DNA of 64,000 nt from Melastoma dodecandrum (lineage: Eukaryota; Streptophyta; Magnoliopsida; Myrtales; Melastomataceae): NCBI GenBank assembly GCA_029817715.1, contig JARUPY010000533.1, positions 4,670,001 to 4,734,000 on the forward strand, read 5' to 3'. The translations under genes were made by a program, and so were the position numbers. The notes beneath the pieces were generated by a model. It was not told where the DNA came from, made no database searches, and saw nothing but the letters and a program-made list of their open reading frames with translations. Position 1 is the first letter of the stretch, and each line of letters starts with the position of its first letter. This document shows, piece after piece, positions 34,868-47,400 of this stretch.

Positions 34868-36597
34868 TTATCTGCTCCGTTTCGGAGAGGGAAGGAGACA
34901 ATCATATAATTGGCCCATCCATGAGGTCACCGTCAGCTTGCTTTCGGTAGAAAGACCAGGTTTGGCCAAGTCTATGATGTCCTGCCTCAGCCTGAACCAA
35001 CAGGCGGCACCATAAATTGAGTTAAGATGAGCGAAAACAACTTAATTTAATAGAGGGGATAAATAAATGGAGGCAACTCACAATTGCCATTCACCAGTCG
35101 CTTTGGCGTGCTTCTCAACAGCATGGTACAGCCTGTCTAGACTGTACAGCATCAGCCCATGCATGCATCATGCGTTGGCCTCCTGATTATACCACAAACA
35201 GAAGAAAGGCCAGGGCAGCTAATTTTAGAAAACATTGGGGGTAGATGATGAAAACTGTTGGTGTTAGCAGAGTCTTATGGATCCTTGCTCAAGACAGGTC
35301 TGGCATTGCATGATACGTTTGTTAATCTCTGTGATAAGCATCCTCCTCTGAACCCGAGCAATTCTTCCTCTACCCTCGGCTTTTGTGTCCTGGTATCCCA
35401 TGTTAAATAGACGTCACGTTGTTGAATGAATAAGGATCAATTGTAGGTGAACTTCAGAAGAAAATAACAGTGTCATAACAAATTACTCCATATCGAAACA
35501 ATGTGAGGCGGTTAGATGGGCAGATGCACCACCTATGTCTATAAGATACTCATTTCCAACTTAAATGTGTCACCTGCTTCAGCCACGCTCGGAAAAACAT
35601 GAGGAGGAGGAAGGAGAGGAAAAATGCCGGCAATGCTGCTAAAGTAGCAATGTATATTTCAACTGTCTGAAGAATCATGTCAAGATCGAGCATTGCCCTG
35701 TTCAAGACACCAAAAAAATAGTTAACATTCTAATAAAGAAGAAATGTATGCAGATGTACTGAAGTTCAAAGCAAAGGAGGAAGACACTCACGTCTCGATA
35801 TCTAGTTTAAGCTTTTGAACCTGCAAGAGGGTAAAGTATCTGGTGATCAGCCAAAACACTTATCAAAGAAGTCGAAGAAGTGCAAATTCGAGCAGAGGAT
35901 ATGCATGGATAAGAAAAGCACGTGCAAGCTCTCCACTAACAAGGTTCTGGATAGGATTTGTCAGTTCCTTCTCATACCTATAAATACCAGGATCATTATA
36001 GCACAGGAAAAACGTACGGGATGTTCGATGGACCAAAAAAACGAATTGCGCATCACATATATATTTGTGTTATTGATACCTAAATTATCCTAGTATTAGC
36101 TCGGAAGCTCCTTGTGTACCGGGAATGATTTTTTCGTTGCAACATTACACCGATGCAAAAGTACAGCCCACCAAAGTGAAAGTCATACCTAGTCATTACT
36201 AACTCGAGCATTTCTTGATCAGTTGCATTTTCAGGTAGATTTTGTCCTTTTGTCTGCTCGCAGAAAGCAAGCAACATTCTGCAGCGATATCAGTTTGTAA
36301 GAGCAGAAGGTAAAAACTCAAACCAAACAAAAATATTAGCCGAGGAATCTGACCTGCGGAGAGAATTAACAGTAAGCTCTACTTCCTCAACATTCATCAC
36401 ACTTTTGTGTCTCTTCTTGAATGTAGAACATACTGGTTGCTTTACATGTTCCTTCAGGAAGCTGACAGTGAAATCCTTCGCTTCGCTTATCCAATTGTCA
36501 ATATCAGAACTTCCCATTAACCTACTGTGTTTGACTATCCACATTGTACATGCAGCAAGTCCCACCGCTTCACATGAATAAAGAATCCAGTATTGTC
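34868..36597 (-). pseudogene. DGS1: DGS1/NCA2-family gene, 3' half (copy A)
   Basis: DGS1 (DGD1 SUPPRESSOR 1) is a plant mitochondrial outer-membrane NCA2-domain protein linked to lipid trafficking. Exons on the minus strand: 36354-36597 ('LMGSSDIDNWISEAKDF'), 36189-36278, 35905-35977, 35792-35820, 35574-35697 (membrane segment 'ATLAALPAFFLSFLLLMFF'), about 35280-35389 ('GRGRIARVQRRMLITEINKR'), 35082-35182 ('LYSLDRLYHAVEKHAKATGE') and 34868-34991 (end 'LYDCLLPSPKRSR'). The 5' half is cut off at 36597, where viral sequence begins. Faults: the 'LAIRDELFD' part is deleted so that 'HVKQPV' joins 'CSTFKKRHK', the donor after exon 35905 reads CAT instead of CAG, no clear donor ends exon 35280, and a stop (TGA) lies in exon 35082. 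Confidence 0.85.
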
Positions 36598-36605
36598 ATA
36601 TACCT

Positions 36606-36617
36606 TGGTATCAGAGC
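36606..36617 (+). promoter_or_regulatory. tRNA-Met-type primer-binding site of the caulimovirid
   Basis: TGGTATCAGAGC is complementary to the 3' end of initiator tRNA-Met, as used by caulimovirids and many LTR elements to prime reverse transcription. It lies just right of the junction with the truncated DGS1 copy. Confidence 0.75.
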
Positions 36618-36740
36618 TCAGTTCATTTCATTACAGTGTGCTAAACTCATTTTCCTCTTTATTTTTGAGAGGGAGAGAAAGAGACTAACGACTATGGATT
36701 CACCCACAGTGATGACCGCTCCCATCACATTAGACACTAG

Positions 36741-38117
36741 CCCTTCTTTTCGCACATCCACTGCAGAAAAGCTAGATGGTTTGTACGAGATCTCCCCCAT
36801 CAGGATATCTCAGACAATAACCAGATTGCCAACACCGTCATTCTTTTCCTCAACCCATACACAGCCTTTAGTAAACCAACTTCTAGTCCTATCAGAAGAA
36901 TAAGAACTCTTATTCGACAGCCCAGTTCGCAAGTCTTAGAATACATACAGTCCAGTAAATTCAATCAGCACCCAATCTTTGCCACACAAAGTGAGCAGTT
37001 TATATCACTGCAGCTTCCAGCAGAATTTCCTCGACAATGGTCCCAAAAGGGATACACCCATCTCCACTTTGGTGCAATCAGATTGGCACTTACCTATCAT
37101 GGAAGGAAAGGACTGCCGGTGACAGCCAGAATGGCTCTGTTAGACTCCAGATATTTGGAGTACCAACATGCATGCATAGGAACTATAGAGGCCATTCTCA
37201 ATGCAGGAACTGTTTTTGTGACTCTTTATCCTAATTTCTGCATGTCTCTACAGGATCCAAAGATCTTGACAACCTTACAGGTTCAGATCCAGATAGCTGG
37301 TCCTCAGCAGGATTCTAACTCTATTGAGGCAACACTTCATTATCAGATGTCATACAGAGTGCAGAATCATGCACTTGACCTCAAGGTTCCTAATGATGCT
37401 AATGATACCTTGAGGATTTATGCTTATTGCTTGCACGTTCCAAGACAGATTACCAGAGGAGAATTACTCAAGTTGCTGCCAGAAAGATGGATCACCAACT
37501 ATGAGCAACTCCAACAGCATGTTAAGCCAATACAGTCCTCTGACTCTAAGTTCATCAGAGAGAAGGACGGAACTGTTACCATCAAGTTTGATCACTTGCA
37601 TGAGAAGGATGCCCCTACGCCTTCTATATTCCCAACTATGTTTATGATCCAGCCTGTTCCCAAACGTAAGAAGCCAGATTCGTTAAATACAATAATCCAT
37701 TCTTTTGATGGACAGGGAAGGGCATCATACCACTTCAAAGACCCTCATACGGATCACCATTATTGGGACATCTGTAATTCGTCTATCTGTCGATGTAAAG
37801 ACGACTACATCAACGGAAACCACATTCACAGCGACAATGAGGACGAGTGTCATTCGTCCAGACGAAATAGAAAGAAAATGTCAGATTGTAGAAATCTTCC
37901 TGATTCTGACAGTGACAGTGATAATGATGATAATGATCAGGATGATGAGCCAGACATTGCCCCAGAGGTTACAGTTTCTCCTAGACAAGAAAACTATAGA
38001 GATTGGCAATTCTTGATGGAGAATGCCAAAAGACAAAAACCAAAGAAACAACCCTCAAAGGTACTACCATGTTATAGGAATGTTCTTAAATGGCAGAAGA
38101 AAAATCCTTCTGAATAG
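36741..38117 (+). pseudogene. Caulimovirid movement-protein region
   Basis: The frame is open from 36741 to TAG 38115-38117, but its first ATG is at 37083, inside the conserved domain. The natural start is therefore missing, shifted, or reached through another frame. The central part resembles the 30K-superfamily movement protein of caulimovirids (block around 37083-37500, with 'GRKGLPVTAR'). These proteins let virions or nucleoprotein pass through plasmodesmata. The C-terminal third is charged and acidic, with an Asp/Ser run near 37900-37950. A separate ORF at 36694-36903 overlaps in another frame and is probably spurious. Family assignment is from remembered similarity. Confidence 0.65.
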
Positions 38118-38186
38118 GTAGTCCCAGCAATGGCCGAGGAAAGTAAACCAGTAACCACCAGTTGTGCCTAGGAAGAATTCAAGACA

Positions 38187-39267
38187 ATGGCTCCTACAGC
38201 AATATTACCCGCAGTCATGATGATGGGTAGACCTGGTGAATTAGATTTTCCTCCACTTAATGAACAGACTATTGACAATATTCGTTATTATGCAAAGATT
38301 CCTGTTCCTACAGAGGTTGACAAAAATGGAAACCCTGTAAGAAACAGTATTGCAGAAACTGTCCTGAATTGGCAAAGCCAGAATGCCTTAGCCCAAAATT
38401 TAGCCTTGAATACGATCTGCCGAAAAATTGATAGTGTACAGGACCATTTGCAAGGAACTGAAAAGAGGCTTTCAGACAAGTTGGACACCCAGCAGACAAA
38501 GACTCAGGAAATGCAGCAAACTCTTCATAAGAGGTTAGACAATTTTGAAAAGGGAAAGTTTTCGTCTTATTTCAGGTCTGACCCAGACGCTGAAATTGCC
38601 AAGTTAAAACGGCAAATCAAGATGATTGAAGATAAGCAGATAGACTTGACCCAAAAGCCAGACATGGCAAGTTTCCTCAATTTTGGGAAACCTCCAACGA
38701 CTTACCCAAGTTTTGGTTGCCCTGGACCCGGTTGTTATCCTATTGATATCCTAGATTTTGGAAGACGCTCTGTACCTTCTGCACAGGTATTCGAAAATCT
38801 TCATCCTATTTTTGGCCAGGTTGGAAAGAAAGACCCAGCCGAAATAAGGAATATCATTAGAGAGCAACAGAAGAAGGATAAGAGACGAGCAGACATCCGG
38901 GAAGGAAAAAAGAAAGCAGAAGGCATGGCAATAAGACAAAGGTCGTCCAGCCCAGAGTCGGACACAAGCCAATTTCCTCACACCCAACAGTTAATGATCA
39001 GAAAAAGGGATTGGAGAGTAACACCTATGGTTCCTACTCCATCAACCACTCCTTCTGAGAATTACACAAATTCAGATGGTTATGATGATTCTGTTTATGA
39101 TTACTTTGAAAAGTCACCACAGTTCATGCCTCCACAGATTCTAATGATAGCAGGATATGACGCATCAGATAGGTCATCAGATGAATCATCAACAGATCAA
39201 TCCTCATCAAGGGATAACACGTCCCCTGACACAGAAACAGAAGCCTACACGACCCCTGACACAGTAA
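38187..39267 (+). pseudogene. Second caulimovirid frame, truncated, coiled-coil-rich
   Basis: The frame starts 'MAPTAILPAVMMMGRPGELD' and contains a Gln/Lys/Leu-rich helical region (about residues 70-155) likely to form a coiled coil, then a Ser/Thr/Asp-rich tail. It lies where caulimovirids encode virion-associated or coat-protein-type sequence, but I cannot assign it firmly. The viral part ends at about 39267. The frame then runs on into antisense tubulin DNA for about 15 codons before a stop at 39312-39314, making a chimeric C-terminus. Confidence 0.5.
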
Positions 39268-39443
39268 TAGCGGCCACCCGATGCCTCATTGTAATAGACA
39301 TTGACCCTCTCTAGCTGCAGATCAGAGGTTCCAGAATAGCATCCAGTGGGATCGATGCCATGCTCATCGCAGACAACCTCCCAGAATTTGGATCCAATCT
39401 GATTCCCACACTGACCACCTTGAACGTGCAGAATTTCCCTCAT
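39268..39443 (-). pseudogene. TUB: Beta-tubulin exon 1 fragment (copy B)
   Basis: On the minus strand the ATG (39441-39443) starts '[17 protein letters not shown]' and continues to '[10 protein letters not shown]', about 58 codons identical or nearly so to the intact gene ('PTGCYS' for 'PTGHYS'). It then runs into viral DNA. It keeps the leader and part of the promoter but cannot make tubulin. Confidence 0.93.
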
Positions 39444-39934
39444 CTTTGTTCAACTGTCAGGAACACAATATGACAGATGTTCCGGTAACTCCGTCCATTT
39501 CAACCAAAAAAAAATGAGAAAAATTAAATGAAAGGAGGAGGTGTCGAAAATTTACTATTAATCCTTAACACCCTGCCGAAGATACAACAAATTATCAAGG
39601 CAATGCAAAAAATTTACACAATGATAAATTATCGAGCCCTCACATTTCCACAATCTTTCTATGCAGGGGGAGCACAGGCATTTCACGACGTCGAACCACA
39701 TTTCGAAACATAATTTTCTCGACAAGTTCTCATAATAACCAGACCAGATCTATAACAACATCACCGATGATTTCCAGGATAAACAAAATAAAACCCCGCA
39801 CCTTCGAAAACATTTCGAAAATCCAAAATCGGAGCAAAATGACAACAGAAATGGAAACACGAAAATCCAAATCGAAATCGAACCAGAACCATATCGCAGA
39901 AAGAAACCTAACTAAAATCGAGCAAAAACAAATG

Positions 39935-39939
39935 GCCAC
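39935..39939 (+). repeat. Target-site duplication, left
   Basis: GCCAC immediately before the 5' LTR (TGTAGAC). The same five bases follow the 3' LTR at 55891-55895. The uninterrupted sequence in segment A (GGCCACCGAAAC, about 32786) has it once. Confidence 0.9.
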
Positions 39940-40243
39940 TGTAGACATTAAATTTTGTCTACTATAATAATAAGGTTTCATATAAGGCCTAGTGGGTGTT
40001 AACCAATTTTATGCTTTATAAATGAGCTATAAATCCAACCCATAAAGAAATTAAAATGGGTCATAATCTCAAGTCCACGAAGATAAATATTGGGTTATAA
40101 ATTAAAGGCAGAAGCCCAACCCAAAAAAAAAAAAATTTTGGGCCAAATTAAGCCTAAGTTCAAGCTCGGCCCATGGTCCGGCCCACAAAAAGTTGCCTAA
40201 TATGCAATTACTAGCTTCCTAATTTGAATCGACCATGGAGTCC

Positions 40244-40251
40244 TATAAATA
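40244..40251 (+). promoter_or_regulatory. TATA box of the 5' LTR
   Basis: TATAAATA in the context TCCTATAAATAGGAGGCC, at the expected place in the LTR. The same sequence is in the 3' LTR at 55343-55350. Confidence 0.8.
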
Positions 40252-40368
40252 GGAGGCCTCCTCATTCATTCGGGACACACACATAGGTTGAGAGAAGACT
40301 CTTGGAGCTCTCGAAGACTCTCACCGCCTCATGCTTGCCAAAGCTCTGCCGACTTCCATCGCACCCTG

Positions 40369-40565
40369 AGGTTTTGCCGGATCACGCCCAAAGGCCTCGA
40401 AGACTTCATCAAGTTACCGAAGCTCTGCCGGATCCCACCCAAAGGCCCCGAAGACTTCATCAAGTTACTGAAGCTCTACCGGATCACGCCCAAAGGCCCC
40501 GACGACTTCATCAAGCTATCGAAGTTCTGTCGAATCACGCCCATAGGCCCTGACGACTTCGTTAA
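40369..40565 (+). repeat. 51-bp tandem repeats in the 5' LTR
   Basis: About four units containing GGATCACGCCCAAAGGCCCC and GAAGACTTCATCAAG. The period is 17 codons, so the array stays open as 'RITPKGPEDFIKLPK'-like repeats. Confidence 0.9.
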
Positions 40566-40812
40566 TATTTCATCCCGAAGTTCTACTGAAGTTCTGCCAG
40601 AGCTCAGGATCACCATCTACAAATGTTATTCTTCGAATATTGAATCAGAGGAATCACGTGCTTTTCTCGTGACCAGAGACAGTGCCCGCTGCATATTTTC
40701 ATACGACAATTTGTACGCTGATATTTCCACGCGAGATTTTAGTGTTCACAAATTTCTGGCACGTCCAGTGGGACAATCTATACCTCTCATCTCTTTACTT
40801 TGAGGAATTCAC

Positions 40813-43800
40813 ATGGCGCCAAAGATGATTAACGTCAAGAATGCTGTCGCGTATAACCGGCTTGCTGCTTTTCCTTCACTCTCATCCGGGGCCTCTTCAT
40901 CTGCTGAGTTCCCAAGGTTGGTCAAGGCTAGAACCATTGCTGAACTATATAAGGAGACTGAAGAATTGCTCAAGTCCATCTTCCCCAAAGCTTCCCCATC
41001 TTACAAGGATGTCTCTAAAAAGAATATTCTTAATGATGAAGACTCTCCAAAGTGGACTTATGCCCAGTCTGTAGCCATGACGCGCAAACAAGCTGAAGAG
41101 ATAGAAGAAATGCTCAAGTCTATCTCCCCTAAGGCTTCCCCATCTTACAAGGATGTTCTTAACCAAGGAGGCTCTCAAAAGTGGACGTATGCCCAATATG
41201 TGGCAAAGACTCACAAATAGACTGAGGAAATAGAGGGAATGCTTAGAGCAATTTCCCCTAAGTCATCTCAACCAACTGTGGGTGACAATCCCTTCAATAA
41301 GGTTCTGGTGTCTCCTGTCCCGCGGATAAATTTTGAAAACATTTCGTCAAGTGACTCTCCGTCGGATTCTTCCCCAGAAGCAGATCCAACTAAAATTTTT
41401 GAATTCATGCCAGTGCTGATGGCGGATACTCCTTCACTCGAAGATCAGGTTTCAGCTCTCACAAAGACTGTGGATGCTATGATGCTTTTTATGAAAGAAA
41501 GGGAGCAGCAAATGGACTACATTGTCAAAAAGCTGGAAAGTAAAGATGCCGATAAAATATCTATGGAGGAGAGTTTGTGACCCAAGTTGATAAAGGAAAA
41601 GCAGTCACGAATGTCGATGATTCGGCGAAACAGATATCCGTTGCTGAAGATCCTATTCCAGCGAAAGCAATGCTGGAATTAATAAAATAAACAGTGAAGA
41701 GCGAGCTTGAGGGCAAGTCATCATCATCTTCGGCATATTATAAGACTTACAGTCGGAGAATTGAAGGCCTCAAGATGCCCGTGGGATATCAGCCTCCATA
41801 CTTCTAACAGTTCGATGGGAAGGGTAATCCACGTCAACATGTGGCCCATTTCGTTGAAACTTGCAACAATGTAGGCACGGATGGAGATTGGATGGTTAAG
41901 CAGTTTGTTCGCTCTTTAAAGGGAAACGCTTTTGACTGATACATTGACCTCAAGCCAGGCACCATTGATAGTTGGGAACAATTGGAAAGAGAGTTTCTGA
42001 ATCGTTTCTACAGCACGCGGCGTGTGGTGAGCATGATTGAGCTAACTAATACTCGCCAATGAGAGGAAGAGCCCGTCGTCGACTATATCCAACGATGGAG
42101 AAATCTAAGCTTGAACTGTAGAGATCGTCTATCAGAGGAAACGTCAATCGACATGTGTATTCAAGGCATGCTCTGGAGGATTCAATATATTCTACAAGGG
42201 CTCAAACCACGATCATTCGAGGAGTTGGCGACAAAAGCTCATGACATGGAGTTAAGCTTTGTTGGGACCAACGTAAGTAACATCCCAATACCTGAGCCAC
42301 CTAGAGGAACAGGAAAACCAGGGAACAGAACTGGGGGCAAGCCTACTTTCAAAGATACCAAGAAGCAGGTAATGACTACAAATGCAGCTCCTGTCAAAGT
42401 GCCGATTGCAAAAGGAAAAGTCTCGGCAAATGAACAATCACCTGTAGAAGCACCTCGGATGGAGAGGCAACGCCCAACTCTTGAAGAAAGGCAAAACAAG
42501 AAATATTCTTTTCCCAATAAAGATGTTGCAGAAATATTTGACTATTTGTTGTCTTCTAAAATGATCGAGCTTCCGCAATCGAAGCGACCGCAACAAGCAA
42601 ATCTAGCCGACAATCCCAACTTCTGCAAGTACCATCGTATCTTAGGTCATCCAATTGAGAAGTGTTTCGTCTTTAAAGAGAAGGTCATGGAGCTTGTACG
42701 TGACAACAAGATCGATTTAGGAGCCTATATTGCACCTTCAAATATGATCAGTGTCGCAAATAATAATACTCCAAACATCATATTCGGGATTGTCGATCCT
42801 GCTAAGATAATTGACCTACGAAGCCAGGGGATAATGCATCAATATATGACTAAGGTGTCAAGTTGTGTGGTTAGCTCCGAAGAAGCATCAACCGAAGAAG
42901 GCTGGACTTTGGTGACTCATAAAAGGAACCGGAAGAAGTCTTTTAAGCCCGTGAAGAAAACGCTTCCTATGCGAGAAAATATTGTGCGGAGGTCACCAAT
43001 AAAAAAGGATTCCAGGAGTTCGTTAGATATCCTGTCCGTGAAGAAGCCAACCTCGGCTATGTTATGGGATTTTTTTCCGGAACGTTTTCAAAAACTTGCA
43101 GATTTGTTTAGGAGCTGTCACCTCATTGATGTAGACAAAGAAGTGGCAGCTGTGAAGGTTGACACTCCAGAAGATCTCGCAGTGATGAATGTTGTGAAAT
43201 CACGAGAAGATAGCGCAACAATTACGTTTTCTGATGAAGATCTCCTTATAGGTCACAAATCTCACAATCGGCCGCTATTTGTATCAAGATATGCTTATGG
43301 TACGAAGGTCAATCGCATCTTGGTCGATCTAGGATCGGTGGTCAATATCTTGTCATTGAAAGCCTTGAAAGAGATCGGTCTAGGGGTTGACGATTTATCA
43401 AGTAGCCGGCTAATAATCCAAGGATTCAACCAGGGGGGAGAACGGGCCGTTGGGAAGATCTGTCTCACCCTCACTATAGGAAATATGGAAGCTGGAGCGA
43501 CATTCTACGTTATCGATTCTAACACCACCTATAATATGCTGTTGGGTCGACCATGGCTGCATGAATATGGAGTTGTTGCATCCGCGCTCCATCAATGCTT
43601 TAAATTTGTTAAAGATGGGGTAACCCACACAATATGGACAGATGCAAAACCCTTTACGGAAGCAGAGTCATACTTCGCCGATGCCAAGTTTTACTTTAAT
43701 AAGGGTACCGATGCTGAAGAAAAAATCCCAAAGCTTGCACCGATTGTGAGGGATATCACGAAGAAGTCGAACGTAGAAGTTTCACCTATTCAACAAGAGG

Positions 43801-43895
43801 TACCTTCAATTAATCCGACAGTTCAAAATGAAAGGACGGACCATAAGTCAAAACAGAATGTGCCGATCTTGCGCTATATTCCAAGAGCCCTTTGA
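40813..43895 (+). pseudogene. gag: Retrotransposon gag and protease region
   Basis: The first part (40813 to about 41580) has two to three repeats of about 44 residues containing 'SPKASPSYKDV' and 'KWTYAQ', with a stop at 41218. The retrotransposon gag domain follows, about 41775-42240, in another frame, interrupted by stops at 41805, 41937 and 42060. From 42111 to 43895 the frame is open for 594 codons. A CX2HX4HX4C knuckle sits near residue 171 ('FCKYHRILGHPIEKC'). An aspartic-protease domain ('ILVDLGSVVNIL', 'YNMLLGRPWL') lies near residues 405-485, with Leu where Tat elements usually have another residue in the D-x-G-S signature. Gag packages the RNA; the protease matures the polyprotein. 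Confidence 0.85.
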
Positions 43896-44401
43896 AAAGC
43901 CGGGGAACCACCTTTCGTGAGTAGCCACGTCGAAGACATAGTGGTGCCAAAAGAACTCAACTGGCCGGTGACGAAAATGACGACAATAGCTCAAACAAGT
44001 ACGCCTTTAAAGGTTTTGTTCGACCTAAACAGGGGGCAGTTATCTATCTAGATTCATTGCCTGACAGGCGCACCAACGAGTTTGATCCAAATGCATTCGG
44101 GTTAATCTCTGCAGCTGGCCACATTGAGGACTTGAAGACACTTGGGGATGCTTCAAAGGAAACTAATCCAGGAAATGATAATCAGAAATCGAAATAGGGT
44201 CATGGATATATCACTCCTAAGCCCGTCAACCCTCTGGCGAAGAATGCTTCAATTCAATACATTGAAGCTGATGATGAAAGTACGACCGAATCAACTAGAA
44301 CTTCTGTATTTGATCAACTCGGAGTCCCGTCTAAGCGAAGATCAGTATTTGATAGACTTGGCACTCAGAAAGAAGAGATTGATGCTCAAAGGTCGGCGCG
44401 A

Positions 44402-47400
44402 TTGAGATTGAGTCAAGCTCCCAGAAGTCGAATGGTGTGGAAGAGAATTGATAAAAAAGAGGATATCCCAATTATCATAGAAGATACAAAGGATCTTCGC
44501 AGCAAAGTTCCCTCTCGAATGAAGTGTCGAACGGTTGTTGAAGTAACTACCGGTGACATACTGAAAATAAAGACGAAAACATGGGTATCTACCAATAACA
44601 AAGGGGAATTGTCTCATGGTGATAATGGGAATGATGTTGTCGCTTCCCACCACGTCACAATTACTGAAGCTGATGAAAACACTTCTCCTAAAGAGGATGA
44701 TGTAGAACATGCTCCAGAAGTATTCGAGGACCGAAAAAAGTCTACCGTTGAAGAATTGAAAGAAGTCGATCTTGGGGAGGAAGGGGATCATCGCACTACA
44801 TTTCTTAGCGCAAGTTTAACCCCTGAGGAAGAGGAGTTGTATGTCCAACTGTTGAAGGAATACAAAGATGTCTTCGCATGGAGCTACAAAGAAATGTCTG
44901 GCTTTGACCCAAAGATAGCGGTCTATAAGTTGGCTGTTAAGTATGGAGTTCGACCCATAAAGCAAGCTCAATGACATTTTCGCCCAGAGCGGATTCCATT
45001 GATTGAAGCCGAAGTCAACAAGCTTATCGAAGCTGGATTTATTCGGGAGGTGAAATATCCAACATGGATTGCAAATATTGTACCTGTTAGGAAGAAGAAC
45101 GGTCAACTCCGAGTTTGCGTTGATTTTTGTGATCTCAATAATGCGTGTCCCAAGGATGATTTTCCTCTTCCGATCACTGAGATAATGGTAGACGCGACCA
45201 CTGGCTATGAAGTCCTTAGTTTTATGGATGGATCATCGGGATATAATTAAATCCGAATGGATCCAAAGGATGAGGAAATGGCGGCTTTTCGTACTCCAAA
45301 AGGAATATATTGTTATAAGGTGATGCCTTTTGGATTGAAGAATGTGGGAGCAACTTATCAACGGGCCATGCAATGGATCTTTGATGATATTCTCCACAGC
45401 ACTGTAGAGTGTTATATGGACGATCTGGTTGTCAAATCCAGACAAAGGCGCGATCATATTAATGACCTTAGAAAAATATTTGACAGACTGCACAAATAAC
45501 AATTGAAAATGAACCCATTGAAATGTGCGTTCGAGGTCACTTCGGGAAAGTTCCTTGGATTTATCGTTCGACATCGAGGCATTGAAGTCGATCAATCAAA
45601 GATAGATGCGATTATGAAGATGCCTGAGCCAAGGAATATACATGAGTTGAAGAGCCTTCAAAGGAAGCTTGCATACATTCGAAGGTTTATATCAAACTTG
45701 GCCGGACGATGTCATCTCTTTCATAGATTGATGAAGAAAGGTACTCCTTTTGAGTTGGACGAAGCGTGTGAAAATGCATTAAACAACATAAAGGCTTATT
45801 TGTCAAAGCCACCGGTCCTTAATACACATATCCAAGGAAGACCCCTCATACTTTATATAGCAGTACAAGAAGCTTCCTTAGGAGTTCTGCTAGCTCAGGA
45901 GAACGATAATGGAAAAGAAAATGTCTTGTATTATTTGAGCAGGACTTTAACCGGAGCGGAATTGAATTACTCTCCAATTGAGAAGACATGTCTTGTTTTA
46001 ATGTTTGCCATACAAAAGTTACGACATTATTTTCAAGCACATTCTGTTCGTCTCATATCACGGGCAGGTCCTCTCAAATATATAATGTCAAGGCCGGTTT
46101 TGTTTGGTTGTCTCGCAAAATGGGCTCTTATGTTCCAAGAGTTTGAGATCTTGTATGTGCCTCAAAAGGCTGTGAAGGGACAAGCTTTGGCTGACTTTTT
46201 GGCAGATCATCCTATACCAGATGATTGGAAAGTATCGGAAGAATTGCCCGATGAGGAAGTAATGGTGGTAGATGTTCCCTCTCCCTAGAAGATGTTCTTT
46301 GACGGATCGGCAACTCAAAGAGGCGCCGGAGCTGGAGTTGTATTCATCACATCCGAAGGGGATATCATCCCTTACGCATATACCCTCACCCAGTTATGCT
46401 CAAACAATATGGCTGAGCATCAGGCTCTCATACTCGGGCTAGAAATGGCCATGGATAATAAAGTACATAGTTTAAGAGTATATGGAGACTCCAAACTTGT
46501 GATTAATCAACTTTTATCTACATATGAAGTTCGCAAGCCAGAGCTTTTGCCTTATCATGACTATGCGGTTAAACTACTCGCAGGGTGGTTCCCAAACATT
46601 ACAATAAGTCATATACCGAGAAAGGAAAATGCACAAGCAGATACCCTGACATCTCTAGCCTCTGCATTTACTTCGGTGGATAAGGAGGTCGGCATCCGGT
46701 TACGTCAAGCATGGGTGGTTCCGCCAATTCATGATGTGGAGGAAACGAACGAAGTTAATCTCGTATCCGTCTTTAATATAGAAGACCAAGATTGGAGACA
46801 ACCACTCATTGACTTCCTTGAGCATGGAAAGCTTCCCAACGACCCGCGACAAAAAGTGGATGTGAGGAGAAGAGCGCCTCGATTCATATATTTTAAGAAT
46901 GCTATCTATCGACGATCCTTTGAAGGAGTGTTCTTGCGATGTCTTGGAGTTGAGGAAGCCATGAGAGCGCTAGAAGAGGCTCATTCTTGAGTTTGTGGAG
47001 CTCATCAATCAGGCCATAAAATTCATTTCCAATTGAAAAGAATGGGCTACTATTGGCCAACAATGGTAAAGGATTGTATGGAATATGCAAAGAAGTGTCA
47101 AGCTTGTCAGTTTCACGCTAACTTCATTCATCAATCGCCCGAGCCACTTCATCCAACTATAGCATCTTGGCAATTTGAAGCTCGGGGGTTAGATGTTGTA
47201 GGGCCCATAACTCCTAAATTGTTAGGGGGCCATTCGTATATCCTGGCAGCGACCGACTATTTCTCAAAATGGGCATAAGCTACATTCTTTCGGGAAGTAA
47301 AGAAGGAAACAGTGATCACCTTCATTAAGAATAATATCATTTTTCGTTATGGCGTGCCTCGCTACATCATTACGGATAATGGCCGAAATTTATCTAATAA

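Larger units (their letters stand above)
36598..39267 (+). mobile_element. Endogenous caulimovirid (pararetrovirus) fragment
   Basis: The viral block begins 8 bases before TGGTATCAGAGC (36606-36617), the tRNA-Met primer-binding site that defines position 1 of caulimovirid genomes. A movement-protein frame and a second, coiled-coil-rich frame follow in the + sense. It ends abruptly at about 39267, where duplicated tubulin sequence starts (short shared TAGCGGCC at the joint). No protease, reverse transcriptase or RNase H is present, so it is a partial, non-replicating copy. Genus is undetermined. Confidence 0.72.
39268..39939 (+). repeat. Segment B, left part (copy of 32161-32790)
   Basis: Tubulin exon 1 fragment plus leader and promoter, in the same order as segment A. 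It carries about 40 bp near 39625-39665 that are absent from A. It ends exactly at the retrotransposon target duplication. Confidence 0.92.
39940..40750 (+). repeat. 5' LTR
   Basis: Starts TGTAGACATTAAATTTTGTC and ends GTTCACA. It contains the TATA box and about four 51-bp repeats. It differs from the 3' LTR by scattered substitutions, one repeat unit fewer, and about 30 bases near 40620 that the 3' LTR lacks. Confidence 0.95.

Noticed and set aside
36618..36903. Small ORFs on both strands at the start of the viral block
   Set aside because: They overlap the movement-protein frame and the leader, with no family features.
40751..40790. Primer-binding site of the Tat element
   Set aside because: TTCTGGCACGTCCAGTGGGAC follows the 5' LTR as in related elements, but I could not match it with confidence to a particular tRNA.
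40288..40803. ORF of 171 codons in the 5' LTR
   Set aside because: Produced by 51-bp repeats that keep the frame open; the LTR leader is not known to encode protein. Kept only as a repeat observation.
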